Position numbers and translations under genes: made by a program
The notes under the pieces: generated by a model
The model's input: only the letters and a program-made list of their open reading frames with translations
Databases searched by the model: none
What the model was told of the DNA's origin: nothing
Shown: positions 16,322 through 24,666 of the stretch, piece by piece
How the letters are laid out: each line of letters begins with the position of its first letter
How positions within the stretch are numbered: position 1 is the first letter of the stretch
NCBI GenBank assembly: GCA_944327245.1
Contig: CALVHD010000016.1
Span: 1 to 39,990, forward strand
DNA: 39,990 bases
From: Candidatus Gastranaerophilales bacterium
Lineage (GTDB): Bacteria; Cyanobacteriota; Vampirovibrionia; Gastranaerophilales; Gastranaerophilaceae
Reading direction: 5' to 3'

Positions 16322-17287
16322 TTATACCCTCACTCTTGGATCAGTCAATTTCAAAAGAATATCAGCTAAAATATTACCTACAATCAACATAATTGACCCA
16401 AACATAAGGCTTGCCATAACAAGATTAATATCAGACTGCATAACAGCTTCTAAAATCAATTTACCTAATCCCGGATATTGAAACACATATTCTGTTAAGG
16501 CTGCACCTGATAACAAGCCTGCAAACTCAAACCCCAACAAAGTAATGATAGGATTTATGGCATTTCTTAGAGCATGTTTAATTATCACTTTTCTTTTTGA
16601 CAAGCCTTTTGCATATGCAAACTTAACGTATTCCGAATTTAAAACATCCAACAAGTTTGCTCTCATTTGTCTTGTTAAAGATGATAATGAAATTGTAGTT
16701 AACACAAATGCAGGTAAAAATAAATGCCATATTATATCAATAAATTTCTTAAACACATTCATTGAAGAAAAATCAACACTGGTTAATCCGCCAATTGGGA
16801 ACCATCCTGTATGCTGAGCAAACAAAAGAAGTAATATTGCAAAGAAAAAAGACGGGATTGCCATTCCGACACTTGATAATATTGTTAAAATTTTATCAAA
16901 AATTGAATTGTAATATACAGCAGCCAAAACACCAAGCGGAATTGCAATAAGCCAGCTTGAAAGTATAACTACAACAGAAAGCAGAAGTGTATTTAATATC
17001 CTTCCTTTAATTTTGGTTGAAACTTTAGTATTGTCAATACAATAGCCCAAATTACCTCTAAGGAAATTTTTTGCCCATAGGCAATATTGTATAGCAATGG
17101 GTTTATCTAAACCAAGTCTTTTAGTTTCTTTTTCAATTGTTTCAGAACTTATTGCAGGATTTAATTTTAACTGCGCTAAAGGATCAACAGGTGATAATCT
17201 AATCAAGAAAAAACTGATTAAAGACACGATAAAAAGTATTGGAATTGCGCCAAGCAATCTTTTTAATATATAAACCCACGTACTCAT
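16322..17287 (-). CDS. Peptide/nickel-type ABC transporter permease, DppB/OppB family
   Basis: An inner-membrane permease of 321 residues with six predicted helices. It opens with the family start (YILKRLLGAIPILFIVSLISF, then LIRLSPVDPLAQL), followed by the periplasmic ERLGLDKP-like segment (TKRLGLDKPIAIQY). The coupling-loop motif YAKGLSKRKVIIKHALRNA sits about residues 220-240, with EYVFQYPGLGKL near the C-terminus. It forms the channel together with the following DppC-like protein. The two genes are 1 base apart. A TPR gene lies 37 bases upstream on the same strand. Without a binding protein in the window, peptide, nickel, or other small substrates all remain possible. Confidence 0.92.
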   Translation of the reverse strand: MSTWVYILKRLLGAIPILFIVSLISFFLIRLSPVDPLAQLKLNPAISSETIEKETKRLGLDKPIAIQYCLWAKNFLRGNLGYCIDNTKVSTKIKGRILNTLLLSVVVILSSWLIAIPLGVLAAVYYNSIFDKILTILSSVGMAIPSFFFAILLLLFAQHTGWFPIGGLTSVDFSSMNVFKKFIDIIWHLFLPAFVLTTISLSSLTRQMRANLLDVLNSEYVKFAYAKGLSKRKVIIKHALRNAINPIITLLGFEFAGLLSGAALTEYVFQYPGLGKLILEAVMQSDINLVMASLMFGSIMLIVGNILADILLKLTDPRVRV

Positions 17288-17324
17288 TTAAGATAATCCT
17301 ACTACAACAGTATTTAAATATTAA

Positions 17325-18917
17325 TTAGTTAAATAGGTTATTTAATCTTTCTTGGATATCCATTGGATCGATTTCATTAGTTATATTGTTAACATCCATT
17401 GCCTGCTGAAAATATTTTGCTGCTTCAACATTTTCACCCTTTAGTGCATAACATCTGCCAAGATTATAATATGCAAGAGCGTAATTCGGATTACATTCAA
17501 TAGCCGTATTAAAACAATCAATAGCATTTTGAATTTGCACCAAATCATCAAGATATATAACACCAAGGTTATTATGTGCAATATCATAAGTTGAATCATA
17601 TTTAATTGATAACTGATACTCTTTAATAGCCTCGTCGATATCGCCCATGCCCCAATACAAATATCCTAAGTTGCAATGAATTTTAGAATTGTTTGGATCT
17701 AATTCCAATGCTCTTCTATATACAATCAATGCATTTTTGTAATCTTCATTATCATAAAAAGCACTGCCCAATGATATATATACATCTATTTCCTTAGGAG
17801 AAAGCGCATTTGCTAAATGATAATTTGCAATAGCACAATCTGTATTTTTCAACACATTTTGCTGAATATATCCAAGAGTTTGTGCAACAATACTTGTCCA
17901 ATCCGGCTTAGGGTTTATAGTAATTGCTGCTTGATAATGCGAAATTGCCGTTTGGGCTTCGCCTTTCATGAAATACAAATTAGCTATATTTGAATGCAAT
18001 ACGGCATTATTAGGGTGAATTTGTATATATTTTTTATAATACAATATTGCATTATCATAATCACCCATCTCTTCATAAGACTGCACAATTCCTGAATATG
18101 CGGCATAATTTAGAGAATCAATCCACAAAGACATCTTATATTCAACTATTGATTCCTCTAATTTTCCTGCTTTCCTGTAGGCATCCCCTAAAAGTGTATA
18201 AAGAGCGGCAAACCCAGGCATTTTATCTATTGCTTCACTGTAACATTGAAAAGCGCGCTCAATATCACCGCTTGCCATATATGTATCGGCCTTTAACAAT
18301 ATAGGAATTATTTTAAACCATTTTGTTTTATTTTTAATGGTTTTTATTGCTTCTTTATCAAAAGGCAGAGTTAAATATGATAAAATAAGCTCAAAGATAG
18401 CATGTATTTTCTTTTTCTTATTTATAAAATACAAAGAATTTAACAACCTGAATTTAGAATAATGCATTCTTGATGAATCCAAAAAAGCGTTTTTTAGCGC
18501 TAAATTAACATACTCAAGAGCATCTTGAAATCTGTCTTTTTTCTTTAGACAATTAGAAATCATATAATAGCATTGAGCCTTTGAAGCATTTTTATCTATT
18601 GCTATATTAAAATAATTTATTGCTTTATCAAGTTCACCTTTATAAAATAATGCCAAGCCTATTTTATAATATATTTCACCATTATCTATCAAAACCTCGG
18701 CAGCTTTTTGATATTCTGTAATTGCCTCATCAATATATTGCTTTGCTTGATAAATATCCAAATGCCAATCAAGATATAAATCTCCTAAACGAATATGAAG
18801 ATTAGTATCAGTAGGTTCATTCAACAGCAAACTTTGGCAATATTCAATTGCATGCTGGATATCGCCCTTTTTTGTCAGTTTATTTAACTCTTTATCAATT
18901 TTTTTTATATCTTCCAA
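17325..18917 (-). CDS. Large cytoplasmic TPR protein
   Basis: A protein of 530 residues made almost wholly of TPR motifs, about a dozen. Clear examples are LLGDAYRKAGKLEESIVEYK, YISLGSAFYDNEDYKNALIVYRR and LGYLYWGMGDIDEAIKEYQL, with the usual W/L-G-Y-A-F-A-P spacing of 34 residues. No signal peptide is present. A hydrophobic stretch in the middle (about 170-205) breaks the repeats and could bind membrane or a partner. The start is TTG at 18917, with AGGAG 5 bases before it and no better ATG nearby. The gene follows the PilZ gene by 13 bases and is probably co-transcribed with it. The likely role is a protein-protein scaffold; no partner can be named. Confidence 0.85.
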   Translation of the reverse strand: MEDIKKIDKELNKLTKKGDIQHAIEYCQSLLLNEPTDTNLHIRLGDLYLDWHLDIYQAKQYIDEAITEYQKAAEVLIDNGEIYYKIGLALFYKGELDKAINYFNIAIDKNASKAQCYYMISNCLKKKDRFQDALEYVNLALKNAFLDSSRMHYSKFRLLNSLYFINKKKKIHAIFELILSYLTLPFDKEAIKTIKNKTKWFKIIPILLKADTYMASGDIERAFQCYSEAIDKMPGFAALYTLLGDAYRKAGKLEESIVEYKMSLWIDSLNYAAYSGIVQSYEEMGDYDNAILYYKKYIQIHPNNAVLHSNIANLYFMKGEAQTAISHYQAAITINPKPDWTSIVAQTLGYIQQNVLKNTDCAIANYHLANALSPKEIDVYISLGSAFYDNEDYKNALIVYRRALELDPNNSKIHCNLGYLYWGMGDIDEAIKEYQLSIKYDSTYDIAHNNLGVIYLDDLVQIQNAIDCFNTAIECNPNYALAYYNLGRCYALKGENVEAAKYFQQAMDVNNITNEIDPMDIQERLNNLFN

Positions 18918-18930
18918 AATAACTCCTGAT

Positions 18931-19524
18931 TTATTCTTTATCTTTATATGTTATTAATTTAAATACATAACCCATTATTTTGTCTTCGTCATGAGGGTTT
19001 AAATCTGTATATTTTGCAACAAGCATAGAATCTTGTACTTTAATTATTATAGCATTACAAATAATATTCTTGCCTAAATCTTTTTCGCTAAATTTTATTT
19101 TAATTTTATCATCAACTTTAAATAAGTTAGTATCTGATTTAAAGGCAATGCCGCCGGCTGAAATATTTATTGCCTGACAATTTATTATTTTTAAATCAAA
19201 CTCAACAACAAATTTAAGATTACTTACCACGCGGACAAATTCACGTTTTTGCTCAACTTCCAACATTTTATTATTTTCAACAATTATACTGTTATTTGAA
19301 TTTATCTGAGTAATTACTGTTGAGTTCATGTGTTTAATTCCAAGATGAGTAGAAATTATAATGAAAATATCATCTAACTCTTTTAAAGACTTTGCCATAT
19401 TCACATCATCATCTGCAATCTTTATCATAATTCTGTCAAAAGTATAATCAGATACAAAGCCATGGATAATATTATTATCTTTTGTTTTAATTTGCAGTTT
19501 TTGCGCAAGTCTTATAACATTCAT
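18931..19524 (-). CDS. PilZ-domain protein (c-di-GMP binding), YcgR-like layout
   Basis: A protein of 197 residues. Residues 1-85 form a beta-rich N-terminal domain like that preceding PilZ in YcgR-type proteins. Residues 90-190 are a PilZ domain with both ligand motifs: RxxxR as R94-EFV-R98 and the [D/N]xSxxG motif as NISAGG at 120-125. These residues bind cyclic di-GMP in studied PilZ proteins, so binding is probable. YcgR-like proteins act on flagella and other PilZ proteins act on pili or polysaccharide; no flagellar gene is in the window, but prepilins are. It lies directly before the large TPR gene. No clear ribosome binding site is seen. Confidence 0.88.
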   Translation of the reverse strand: MNVIRLAQKLQIKTKDNNIIHGFVSDYTFDRIMIKIADDDVNMAKSLKELDDIFIIISTHLGIKHMNSTVITQINSNNSIIVENNKMLEVEQKREFVRVVSNLKFVVEFDLKIINCQAINISAGGIAFKSDTNLFKVDDKIKIKFSEKDLGKNIICNAIIIKVQDSMLVAKYTDLNPHDEDKIMGYVFKLITYKDKE

Positions 19525-19578
19525 AAAACGATTTTAAAAGATTTTTAAAATTAAAGCAAATAATTTAGTATAATATGA

Positions 19579-20121
19579 CTATATGTCAGAAATTAAATAA
19601 TCGCACTTAACATCAAATGAATCTTGAAAGGGTTCTTGTGAAATAAACATAGAGGATATTACTATTACTTTTTTTGCTTTTAATTTATTTTCACTAAAAA
19701 ATCTGTCATAAAAACCTTTGCCGTAACCTATTCTATAACCGCTAATATTGGCAACAACAGCCGGAATATATATGATATCCAATATTTCAGGATTTATTTT
19801 TTCGCCTGTAGGCTCTAAAATATTCCACTTGGACAACTTCAACTTATCGTATGATAAAAATTCAGCAAACTCCAAATTATTTTGATTACACCTTGGCAAA
19901 TAAAAATTTTTTTCTTTTACTTTTAACAAAGGTGTAATATCAATTTCATTTTTAATAGGAATATACAAAGCAACATTTTTAGCTAAAACAAAATCACTTG
20001 AATTCAAAATTTTAGCTAAAATTCTGGAAGAAGCCTGCCTAAAATCAGCGCTAAGCTCTTTTTTTTCACGTTCTTTTAAAGCAGCTTTTCTTAAATTGAT
20101 TTTATCTATAACTAATGTCAT
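19579..20121 (-). CDS. fau: 5-formyltetrahydrofolate cyclo-ligase
   Basis: ATP-dependent enzyme that converts 5-formyl-THF to 5,10-methenyl-THF, recycling a storage or inhibitory folate in one-carbon metabolism. The protein is 180 residues, a usual length. Family signatures are NLRKAALKERE at the N-terminus, a YIPIKNEIDITPL strand, FYLPRC, the ILEPTGE segment and the nucleotide-binding GYRIGYGKGFYDRF at 128-141. The start is 1 base after the stop of the HIT gene, so the two are coupled. Its 3' end is followed by a 54-base gap before the PilZ gene, where a separate weak promoter could lie. Confidence 0.94.
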   Translation of the reverse strand: MTLVIDKINLRKAALKEREKKELSADFRQASSRILAKILNSSDFVLAKNVALYIPIKNEIDITPLLKVKEKNFYLPRCNQNNLEFAEFLSYDKLKLSKWNILEPTGEKINPEILDIIYIPAVVANISGYRIGYGKGFYDRFFSENKLKAKKVIVISSMFISQEPFQDSFDVKCDYLISDI

Positions 20122-20122
20122 A

Positions 20123-20431
20123 CTAATCAGCCAATATATGAATATGCAAGTGCATTACCTCTTGTCCTGCATTTTTTCCTGTATTAATTAATGTCTTAAA
20201 ATCTTTTATATTTTCTTGTTTGTTTATATTTTTAATTGCTTCAAACAAATTTTTAATTAAATTCATATCTTCAACTTGAGCCAAAGATTCTATGTGTTTT
20301 TTGGGAATAACTAAAATATGTTTTTTAGCTTTTGGATTTATATCGTTAATTGCAAAACAATGTTCATCTTCATAAACAAATTTTGAAGGTATTTCCTTAT
20401 TTAATATTTTACAAAAAATACAATTTTCCAT
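20123..20431 (-). CDS. HIT-family nucleotide hydrolase (HinT-like)
   Basis: A small histidine-triad protein of about 102 residues. It starts with the CIFCKILNKEIPSKFVYED segment, with the paired cysteines of HinT zinc-binding forms, then FAINDINPKAKKHILVIPKKHI, and ends with GQEVMHLHIHILAD containing the H-x-H-x-H triad. Such proteins hydrolyse AMP-linked or aminoacyl-AMP compounds. The usual C-terminal extension after the triad is missing; the protein stops 3 residues past it. The ATG at 20431 is preferred because AGGAG is 9 bases upstream; the ATG at 20437 leaves only 3. It is first in a transcript with the formyl-THF cyclo-ligase. Confidence 0.92.
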   Translation of the reverse strand: MENCIFCKILNKEIPSKFVYEDEHCFAINDINPKAKKHILVIPKKHIESLAQVEDMNLIKNLFEAIKNINKQENIKDFKTLINTGKNAGQEVMHLHIHILAD

Positions 20432-20516
20432 ACTCATATTCTCCTTTTATATAAAAAATTATAAATTAAAAATATGAAAATTTGTGTAAAAAATTTTATT
20501 TATTAAAAATGCGTAT

Positions 20517-20522
20517 TATAAT
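20517..20522 (+). promoter_or_regulatory. -10 box close to the start of the VirB10-like gene
   Basis: A perfect TATAAT ends 12 bases before the ATG at 20535. RNA starting about 7 bases downstream would have a leader of only some 6 bases and no Shine-Dalgarno site. The -35 region (TTTTAT at 20494-20499) is poor. The gene may therefore be nearly leaderless, or another promoter exists. Confidence 0.4.
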
Positions 20523-20534
20523 ATCAATGTTACT

Positions 20535-21668
20535 ATGGGGAATTATTTTAAAAAAATATTAACCGTTATTTTGCTTTTTGCATTTTTTAATATGCAAAGC
20601 GCTTTTTGTGCGCCAATATCAGGACATATACAAAAAGATGATAATGCCCAAAAAGAGCTTGATAAAAAAATGTTCACAGGCGAAATCGATAAATTAGATG
20701 GAAACGACGTTATCAAATTAACAGTTTCACAAGTTCTAAGCTCTGGCTACACTCTTGAAGGGGATGAATTTTTTGCTGAAGTTTCATCAGATGTTGAAGG
20801 AGAAAAAGGAGTAATAATTCCATCAGGAACAATTGCACATGGTATCGTAAAATTTATCGAAGATCCAAAAAATATGGGCAGGGACGGTTATGTTAATATA
20901 GATTTTGATTACATGGTTACGCCTGATGGCAGAGAAATACCCATTCAAGCCTCACTATCCACAAAAGATAACCTTGTTAAAGGTGCAGCCAAAACTATTG
21001 CTACTCACGCCGGATATACTCTTTTAGGCGGAGTTGCAGGCGGATTTTTTGCACTTAACACACTTGGTCTTGGAGCTGCAATTGCTTCAAACGGCTATAC
21101 AATAGCAGGAGGTGCCGCTGTTGGCGGAGTTATAGGACTTACTGCCGCTATTATAAGAAAAGGCAAGGGTTTTATGATAAAACCCGGTGATGAACTTAAA
21201 ATTAAAGTTCAAACAGGAATTGATATGCCGGTTTTTTCACCCGATGCTTTTAGACAAGATGAACTTTTTTTAGATGGATTAAATGTAAGAATTAATTCAG
21301 TATCATTAGAAAAAGATCCATTTGGACAAGAAAATACGCTTACATTATCACTTGGGATAGATAACTACACTGATTATACATTTTCCACTTTTGATATAGC
21401 GCTGGCTTCAAACACAGAACAAATATTCTTTCCAAGCCCATTTGGAGATACATCGCTATGGTTTAAAACAATCTCTCCCGGAGAAAGAGTTGTCGGAAAA
21501 TTATCCTTTAATATAACAGATAAAAAAGCAAAACACTGGCTAATTTTTTACGACAGAAAAACCAAAAGACCCGTTGCAAAATATTCAATTGATAATGCAA
21601 AAATCGATTTGAAAAAATATGCAAAAAATAAAGAGGAACAAAAAAAACAAAAAAAAGGCAATAAATAA
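20535..21668 (+). CDS. Secreted protein with VirB10/TrbI-like domain and C-terminal Ig-like domain
   Basis: A protein of 377 residues. A signal peptide covers 1-26 (KKILTVILLFAFF, cleavage near FCA). Residues 60-232 resemble the C-terminal outer-membrane domain of VirB10/TrbI: a Val/Leu strand, EGDEFFAEVSSDV, KGVIIPSGTIAHGIV (91-105; compare 'VLIPKGSRLVG'), NIDFDYMVTPDGREIPI (121-137; compare 'W.RLIFPDG..I.L'), then a Gly/Ala-rich hydrophobic stretch at 160-207 where VirB10 has its membrane antenna, and IKPGDELKIKVQTGIDMP (215-232; compare 'RPGYRFNVMVTKDLVFP'). Residues 248-350 look like a DUF4352-type immunoglobulin fold with a LSPGE-like turn (ISPGERVVGKLSF). The tail is lysine-rich. No type IV secretion gene is nearby. 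The similarity is my reading of patterns, not a search result. Confidence 0.7.
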   Translation: MGNYFKKILTVILLFAFFNMQSAFCAPISGHIQKDDNAQKELDKKMFTGEIDKLDGNDVIKLTVSQVLSSGYTLEGDEFFAEVSSDVEGEKGVIIPSGTIAHGIVKFIEDPKNMGRDGYVNIDFDYMVTPDGREIPIQASLSTKDNLVKGAAKTIATHAGYTLLGGVAGGFFALNTLGLGAAIASNGYTIAGGAAVGGVIGLTAAIIRKGKGFMIKPGDELKIKVQTGIDMPVFSPDAFRQDELFLDGLNVRINSVSLEKDPFGQENTLTLSLGIDNYTDYTFSTFDIALASNTEQIFFPSPFGDTSLWFKTISPGERVVGKLSFNITDKKAKHWLIFYDRKTKRPVAKYSIDNAKIDLKKYAKNKEEQKKQKKGNK

Positions 21669-21691
21669 TATCAATTTGTTTTTATAAAAAT

Positions 21692-22798
21692 ATGATTAGT
21701 GCCGGTAATTTTGATATTAGTTCAAAAAATAAATTTAATAAATTTTCAAAAATAGACCTCTCATCAAATAGAGAGTATCTTTCATATGCTTACGGCAACC
21801 AAAAGCCCTTATACTACAATGCACCCGAAAAAAAAGAAAGAAAAAAACTTAAAGTTGCCTTATCAATTGCTTTAGTTGCAATTTCAACCGCAGCTATTGC
21901 GCTAAACGCAATACCGAAAGGCAAATTTAGACCAAACATTAAATTACTTGAAAATATTCATTTACCAAAAAATAAATTAAAAAATATCAATCTAAAAGAT
22001 AAAATCACAAATTTAAGCTGTAATTTTACAAATGTCAAAGATGATTTATGGGATAGATTTTCTAAAAAAACAAAAGACACCCCCTTTGGTTTTATTGAAG
22101 GTATTGGACAACAAATGACAAGTCTATATAAAAAATGGGTTAAAAATTCATCTTTAGCTAAAGAATACACAAAAGCATATAATGAATTAATAGATAAATG
22201 TCCTGATGAAATGAAAAACTCCATTAAAGATTTTGATAGCTTATTTCAAGATTTAGATGAAAACATTTCAAAAACACTTCAAACGAACAGAATAAGCAAA
22301 AATTTATTTAAAAAAGGTTTCTTTAAAAGAATTACAGATGAAACTATTGCTGATACAAAAATTAACGACTTATGCTGTGTAAAAGAAGCCTTTAATAAAA
22401 TTGAAGCAACAGAGGGTTTAAGGCAAGAAGCCCAAGAAGCACTGGATAAATTTAACAAAATTAAACAAAAAACCGCGCAAGAATTAGTTCCAAAACTAAG
22501 AGATATTAATGCAGGAAATGCTCCAACCGATTTAATTACAATCCTTGCTTCAACCGGAGCTCTTGTAGGAGCAGTTGCAATGGAAGATGATAAAAAAGAA
22601 AAGAAATCTATAATTATTAATCTTGGTATTCCATTAATTGCAACTCTTTCAACGCAAATTTACGGAACAGTTAAACTATTGAGCGGATTTAAATCGTTGG
22701 TTTTTGGCTTGGCAACTGGTCAAATAGCCTCACAAACGGCAAACATAATTAGCATTGCAATAGAAAATACGCAAAATAATAAAGACACACAAAAATAA
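21692..22798 (+). CDS. Membrane protein of unknown function, probably lineage-specific
   Basis: A protein of 368 residues. Residues 1-50 are polar with many Ser, Asn and Tyr and no signal sequence. A hydrophobic helix lies at about 54-73 (KVALSIALVAISTAAIALNA), followed by a long charged helical region (80-270) with likely coiled-coil or helical-bundle parts. Hydrophobic segments follow at about 278-292 (ITILASTGALVGAVAM) and 308-355 (IIINLGIPLIATLSTQIYG and a Gly/Ala-rich run). The arrangement suggests a bitopic or polytopic inner-membrane protein with a large soluble middle part. I recognise no family. It follows the VirB10-like gene by 23 bases on the same strand, so the two may work together at the envelope. 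No good ribosome binding site is seen. A perfect hairpin ends the unit. Confidence 0.75.
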   Translation: MISAGNFDISSKNKFNKFSKIDLSSNREYLSYAYGNQKPLYYNAPEKKERKKLKVALSIALVAISTAAIALNAIPKGKFRPNIKLLENIHLPKNKLKNINLKDKITNLSCNFTNVKDDLWDRFSKKTKDTPFGFIEGIGQQMTSLYKKWVKNSSLAKEYTKAYNELIDKCPDEMKNSIKDFDSLFQDLDENISKTLQTNRISKNLFKKGFFKRITDETIADTKINDLCCVKEAFNKIEATEGLRQEAQEALDKFNKIKQKTAQELVPKLRDINAGNAPTDLITILASTGALVGAVAMEDDKKEKKSIIINLGIPLIATLSTQIYGTVKLLSGFKSLVFGLATGQIASQTANIISIAIENTQNNKDTQK

Positions 22799-22812
22799 TT
22801 TTGTGTGTCTTT
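22781..22812. terminator. Bidirectional terminator between the 21692-22798 gene and ferredoxin
   Basis: A perfect 14-bp stem, AAAGACACACAAAA at 22781-22794 with its complement at 22799-22812, and a 4-base loop. The plus-strand gene's TAA (22796-22798) lies in the loop. The T-rich arm ends act as U tracts on either strand. The ferredoxin stop is 17 bases away. Confidence 0.85.
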
Positions 22813-22828
22813 ATATATCTAAAAACAA

Positions 22829-23008
22829 TTATTCAGCTACATTAATAACGCTTACAGGACAAGCGTCTGCAGCTTCTTTAACGCAATCTTCATTTCCTGC
22901 GATTTTAGATTCATCAACTACGCATACATCTTCAACTTTGAATACATCAGAGCAAAAAGATTCGCAAGCGCCGCAACCGATGCATCCATCTTCAATTGTA
23001 ACTTTCAT
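22829..23008 (-). CDS. Small ferredoxin, single [4Fe-4S] type
   Basis: A protein of 59 residues beginning MKVTIEDGCIGCGACESFC. Cys9, Cys12 and Cys15 form the CxxCxxC motif, and Cys50 in ACPVSVI gives the fourth ligand (CP). Cys19 and Cys42 sit where the second half-motif lies in this family and could form a disulfide as in Thermotoga and Desulfovibrio ferredoxins. The protein is acidic. It carries single electrons in anaerobic metabolism; the partner enzyme is not in the window. AAAGGAG lies 7 bases before the ATG and a strong promoter is at 23041-23069, so high expression is likely. It is read in the same direction as the TolC gene but from its own promoter. Confidence 0.94.
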   Translation of the reverse strand: MKVTIEDGCIGCGACESFCSDVFKVEDVCVVDESKIAGNEDCVKEAADACPVSVINVAE

Positions 23009-23040
23009 TTAAATTCTCCTTTATTAAAATTACAACATAA

Positions 23041-23069
23041 AGTATATTAAAAATTGTTATTTTTGGCAA
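23041..23069 (-). promoter_or_regulatory. Promoter for the ferredoxin gene
   Basis: On the minus strand TTGCCA (23064-23069), 17 bases, then TATACT (23041-23046): one mismatch in each box and ideal spacing. It starts 14 bases after the TolC gene's stop. The RNA start is expected near 23035. Confidence 0.8.
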
Positions 23070-23082
23070 GCTGAATATGTGT

Positions 23083-24534
23083 CTATTTTTTTGCGTACTT
23101 TTCTTTTATATCTTGCGCATTTATCGTTCCCGTTTGATACAGCAAATCCAATTGCGAAACATTATATTTGATAATTGATGTATTATATTCAACATTTGCC
23201 TCAACTGATGTGCTCTGGGCCTGAATAACATCCAGTAATATTCCCTTACCGCCGTTAAAACGAAGCATAGCCAGCTCTACGCTTTTTTTTGAATAGTCAA
23301 CACGATTTTTTAAAATCGGTAATTCTCTATTTGTTAACTCCATTGTCGAATAACTTGAGACAATATCTTGTTCTATATTTCTTAATTTATCCTGATATTC
23401 AAGTATTTTTGATTTAATTTTTTCTTTCTGTGCTTTTATTTTTGTCAACGTACCCATAATAATGTTTTCGCCTGGTGCCCATGTAAGATATCCTGCTGCA
23501 ATATAGTTAGGTCTGACACCTGCGTTAACTGTACCTTGAAATTGTTGTTGAAAATTTAATAACGGCTTTGGCATAAATTCTGTGTAATAAACATTTTTTA
23601 CTTGTTTTTCATATGAAATTATATCTTTAAAAGCAAACATATCTTCTCTATTAGTTTTTGCAAGTTCGAAAAATGCCTCAAGAGGCATATCTTTATCAAG
23701 GTAATCAATACGCGTTACATCTTTTTCACAAGGCATCATAGATGTATCTACATTTATCCCCATTATATTTGCTAATCTTGCCTGAGATATTTTAAATTCA
23801 TTTAATGCTCTTAAAAGTCTTGCTTTTGCTATTGCACTTTCGTTTTTAGATCTAATTACATCAAAAATAGTTCCAAAACCTGATTTTTCAAGACTAACAG
23901 CATAGGCTAACTGAGCATTTCTTTCTATAAGATTTCTGTAATATATTTCAATTTCCAATTTTGCCAACAACATTTCATAATAACTCTTTGCAGTCAAATA
24001 TATGGTATTTGACTTTGAAAAATTCAATTCATGTTTTTTTGATTTTTCAAAATATTTTGCAGCTTTTGCTTGAAAAATTTGCTTTCCGCCCTCGGTTAAT
24101 TTATGTTCTGCAGTAATATTTACAGAAATAGCAGTTTCATGAAATTTATCATTCAAAACACCGCCTACAAGAATTTGACCTTGATAGTCGGCAATATAAG
24201 CAGTGGTATTTAATGTTGGTAAAAATTTAGATAAGGCATTTTGATATTCGTATTTTGAACTTTTATAGTTATGATTTTTTATTTCAATATTAAAATTGTT
24301 TCTAAGAGCAATATCTATACATTCATCAAGACTTACAACAACATAATCGCTTTGCAGCTCATGTTTAATAAATTTTTCAATTTCAACATCATCGATATAT
24401 TTTTTACAAAATTCATCAAATTTGCAATTTTTTTTTGTTGAAAATTCTATCGGGCTATCAAACAAAATATCCTTTGCTTGACCTAATGAAGTTACAAAAA
24501 AAATAATTACTATTAGACAATACAATATTCGCAT
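23083..24534 (-). CDS. TolC-family outer-membrane efflux protein
   Basis: A protein of 483 residues. A signal peptide covers 1-20 (LYCLIVIIFFVTSLGQA). The two-repeat TolC plan follows: VVSLDECIDIALRNNFNIEI with the ALSKFLPTLN turn (first repeat), long helices of the periplasmic tunnel (SYYEMLLAKLEIEIYYRN, GFGTIFDVIRSKNESAIAKAR), then a second repeat with a FMPKPLLNF turn and RFNGGKGILLDVIQAQSTSV in the last helices. It forms the outer-membrane exit for efflux or type I export. The inner-membrane pump and adaptor are not nearby. This is evidence for a diderm envelope. No clear ribosome binding site; a TAAAAT box ends 6 bases before the ATG. It is divergent from valS. Confidence 0.92.
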   Translation of the reverse strand: MRILYCLIVIIFFVTSLGQAKDILFDSPIEFSTKKNCKFDEFCKKYIDDVEIEKFIKHELQSDYVVVSLDECIDIALRNNFNIEIKNHNYKSSKYEYQNALSKFLPTLNTTAYIADYQGQILVGGVLNDKFHETAISVNITAEHKLTEGGKQIFQAKAAKYFEKSKKHELNFSKSNTIYLTAKSYYEMLLAKLEIEIYYRNLIERNAQLAYAVSLEKSGFGTIFDVIRSKNESAIAKARLLRALNEFKISQARLANIMGINVDTSMMPCEKDVTRIDYLDKDMPLEAFFELAKTNREDMFAFKDIISYEKQVKNVYYTEFMPKPLLNFQQQFQGTVNAGVRPNYIAAGYLTWAPGENIIMGTLTKIKAQKEKIKSKILEYQDKLRNIEQDIVSSYSTMELTNRELPILKNRVDYSKKSVELAMLRFNGGKGILLDVIQAQSTSVEANVEYNTSIIKYNVSQLDLLYQTGTINAQDIKEKYAKK

Positions 24535-24666
24535 TGAATTATTTTATATAATGATAAAAGTAATAATAATGTCTTGATAGGCTAATTCGTTTATTTGTCA
24601 AATAAAATTAAGTATAAAAATATTTTTATGTTAAATTAATATATATATTGCAAATGAGGATGAAAA

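Noticed and set aside
20535-21668. A type IV secretion or conjugation system
   Set aside because: Only one VirB10-like domain is seen; no VirB4, VirB11, VirD4, relaxase or other component is in the window.
22803-23012. Plus-strand open frame of 69 codons over the ferredoxin gene
   Set aside because: The minus strand encodes a ferredoxin with a full CxxCxxC...CP motif, promoter and ribosome site; the plus frame is its antisense.
24535-24666. T-box or other riboswitch before valS
   Set aside because: No T-box consensus, specifier stem or terminator/antiterminator pair is visible in the 130-base leader.
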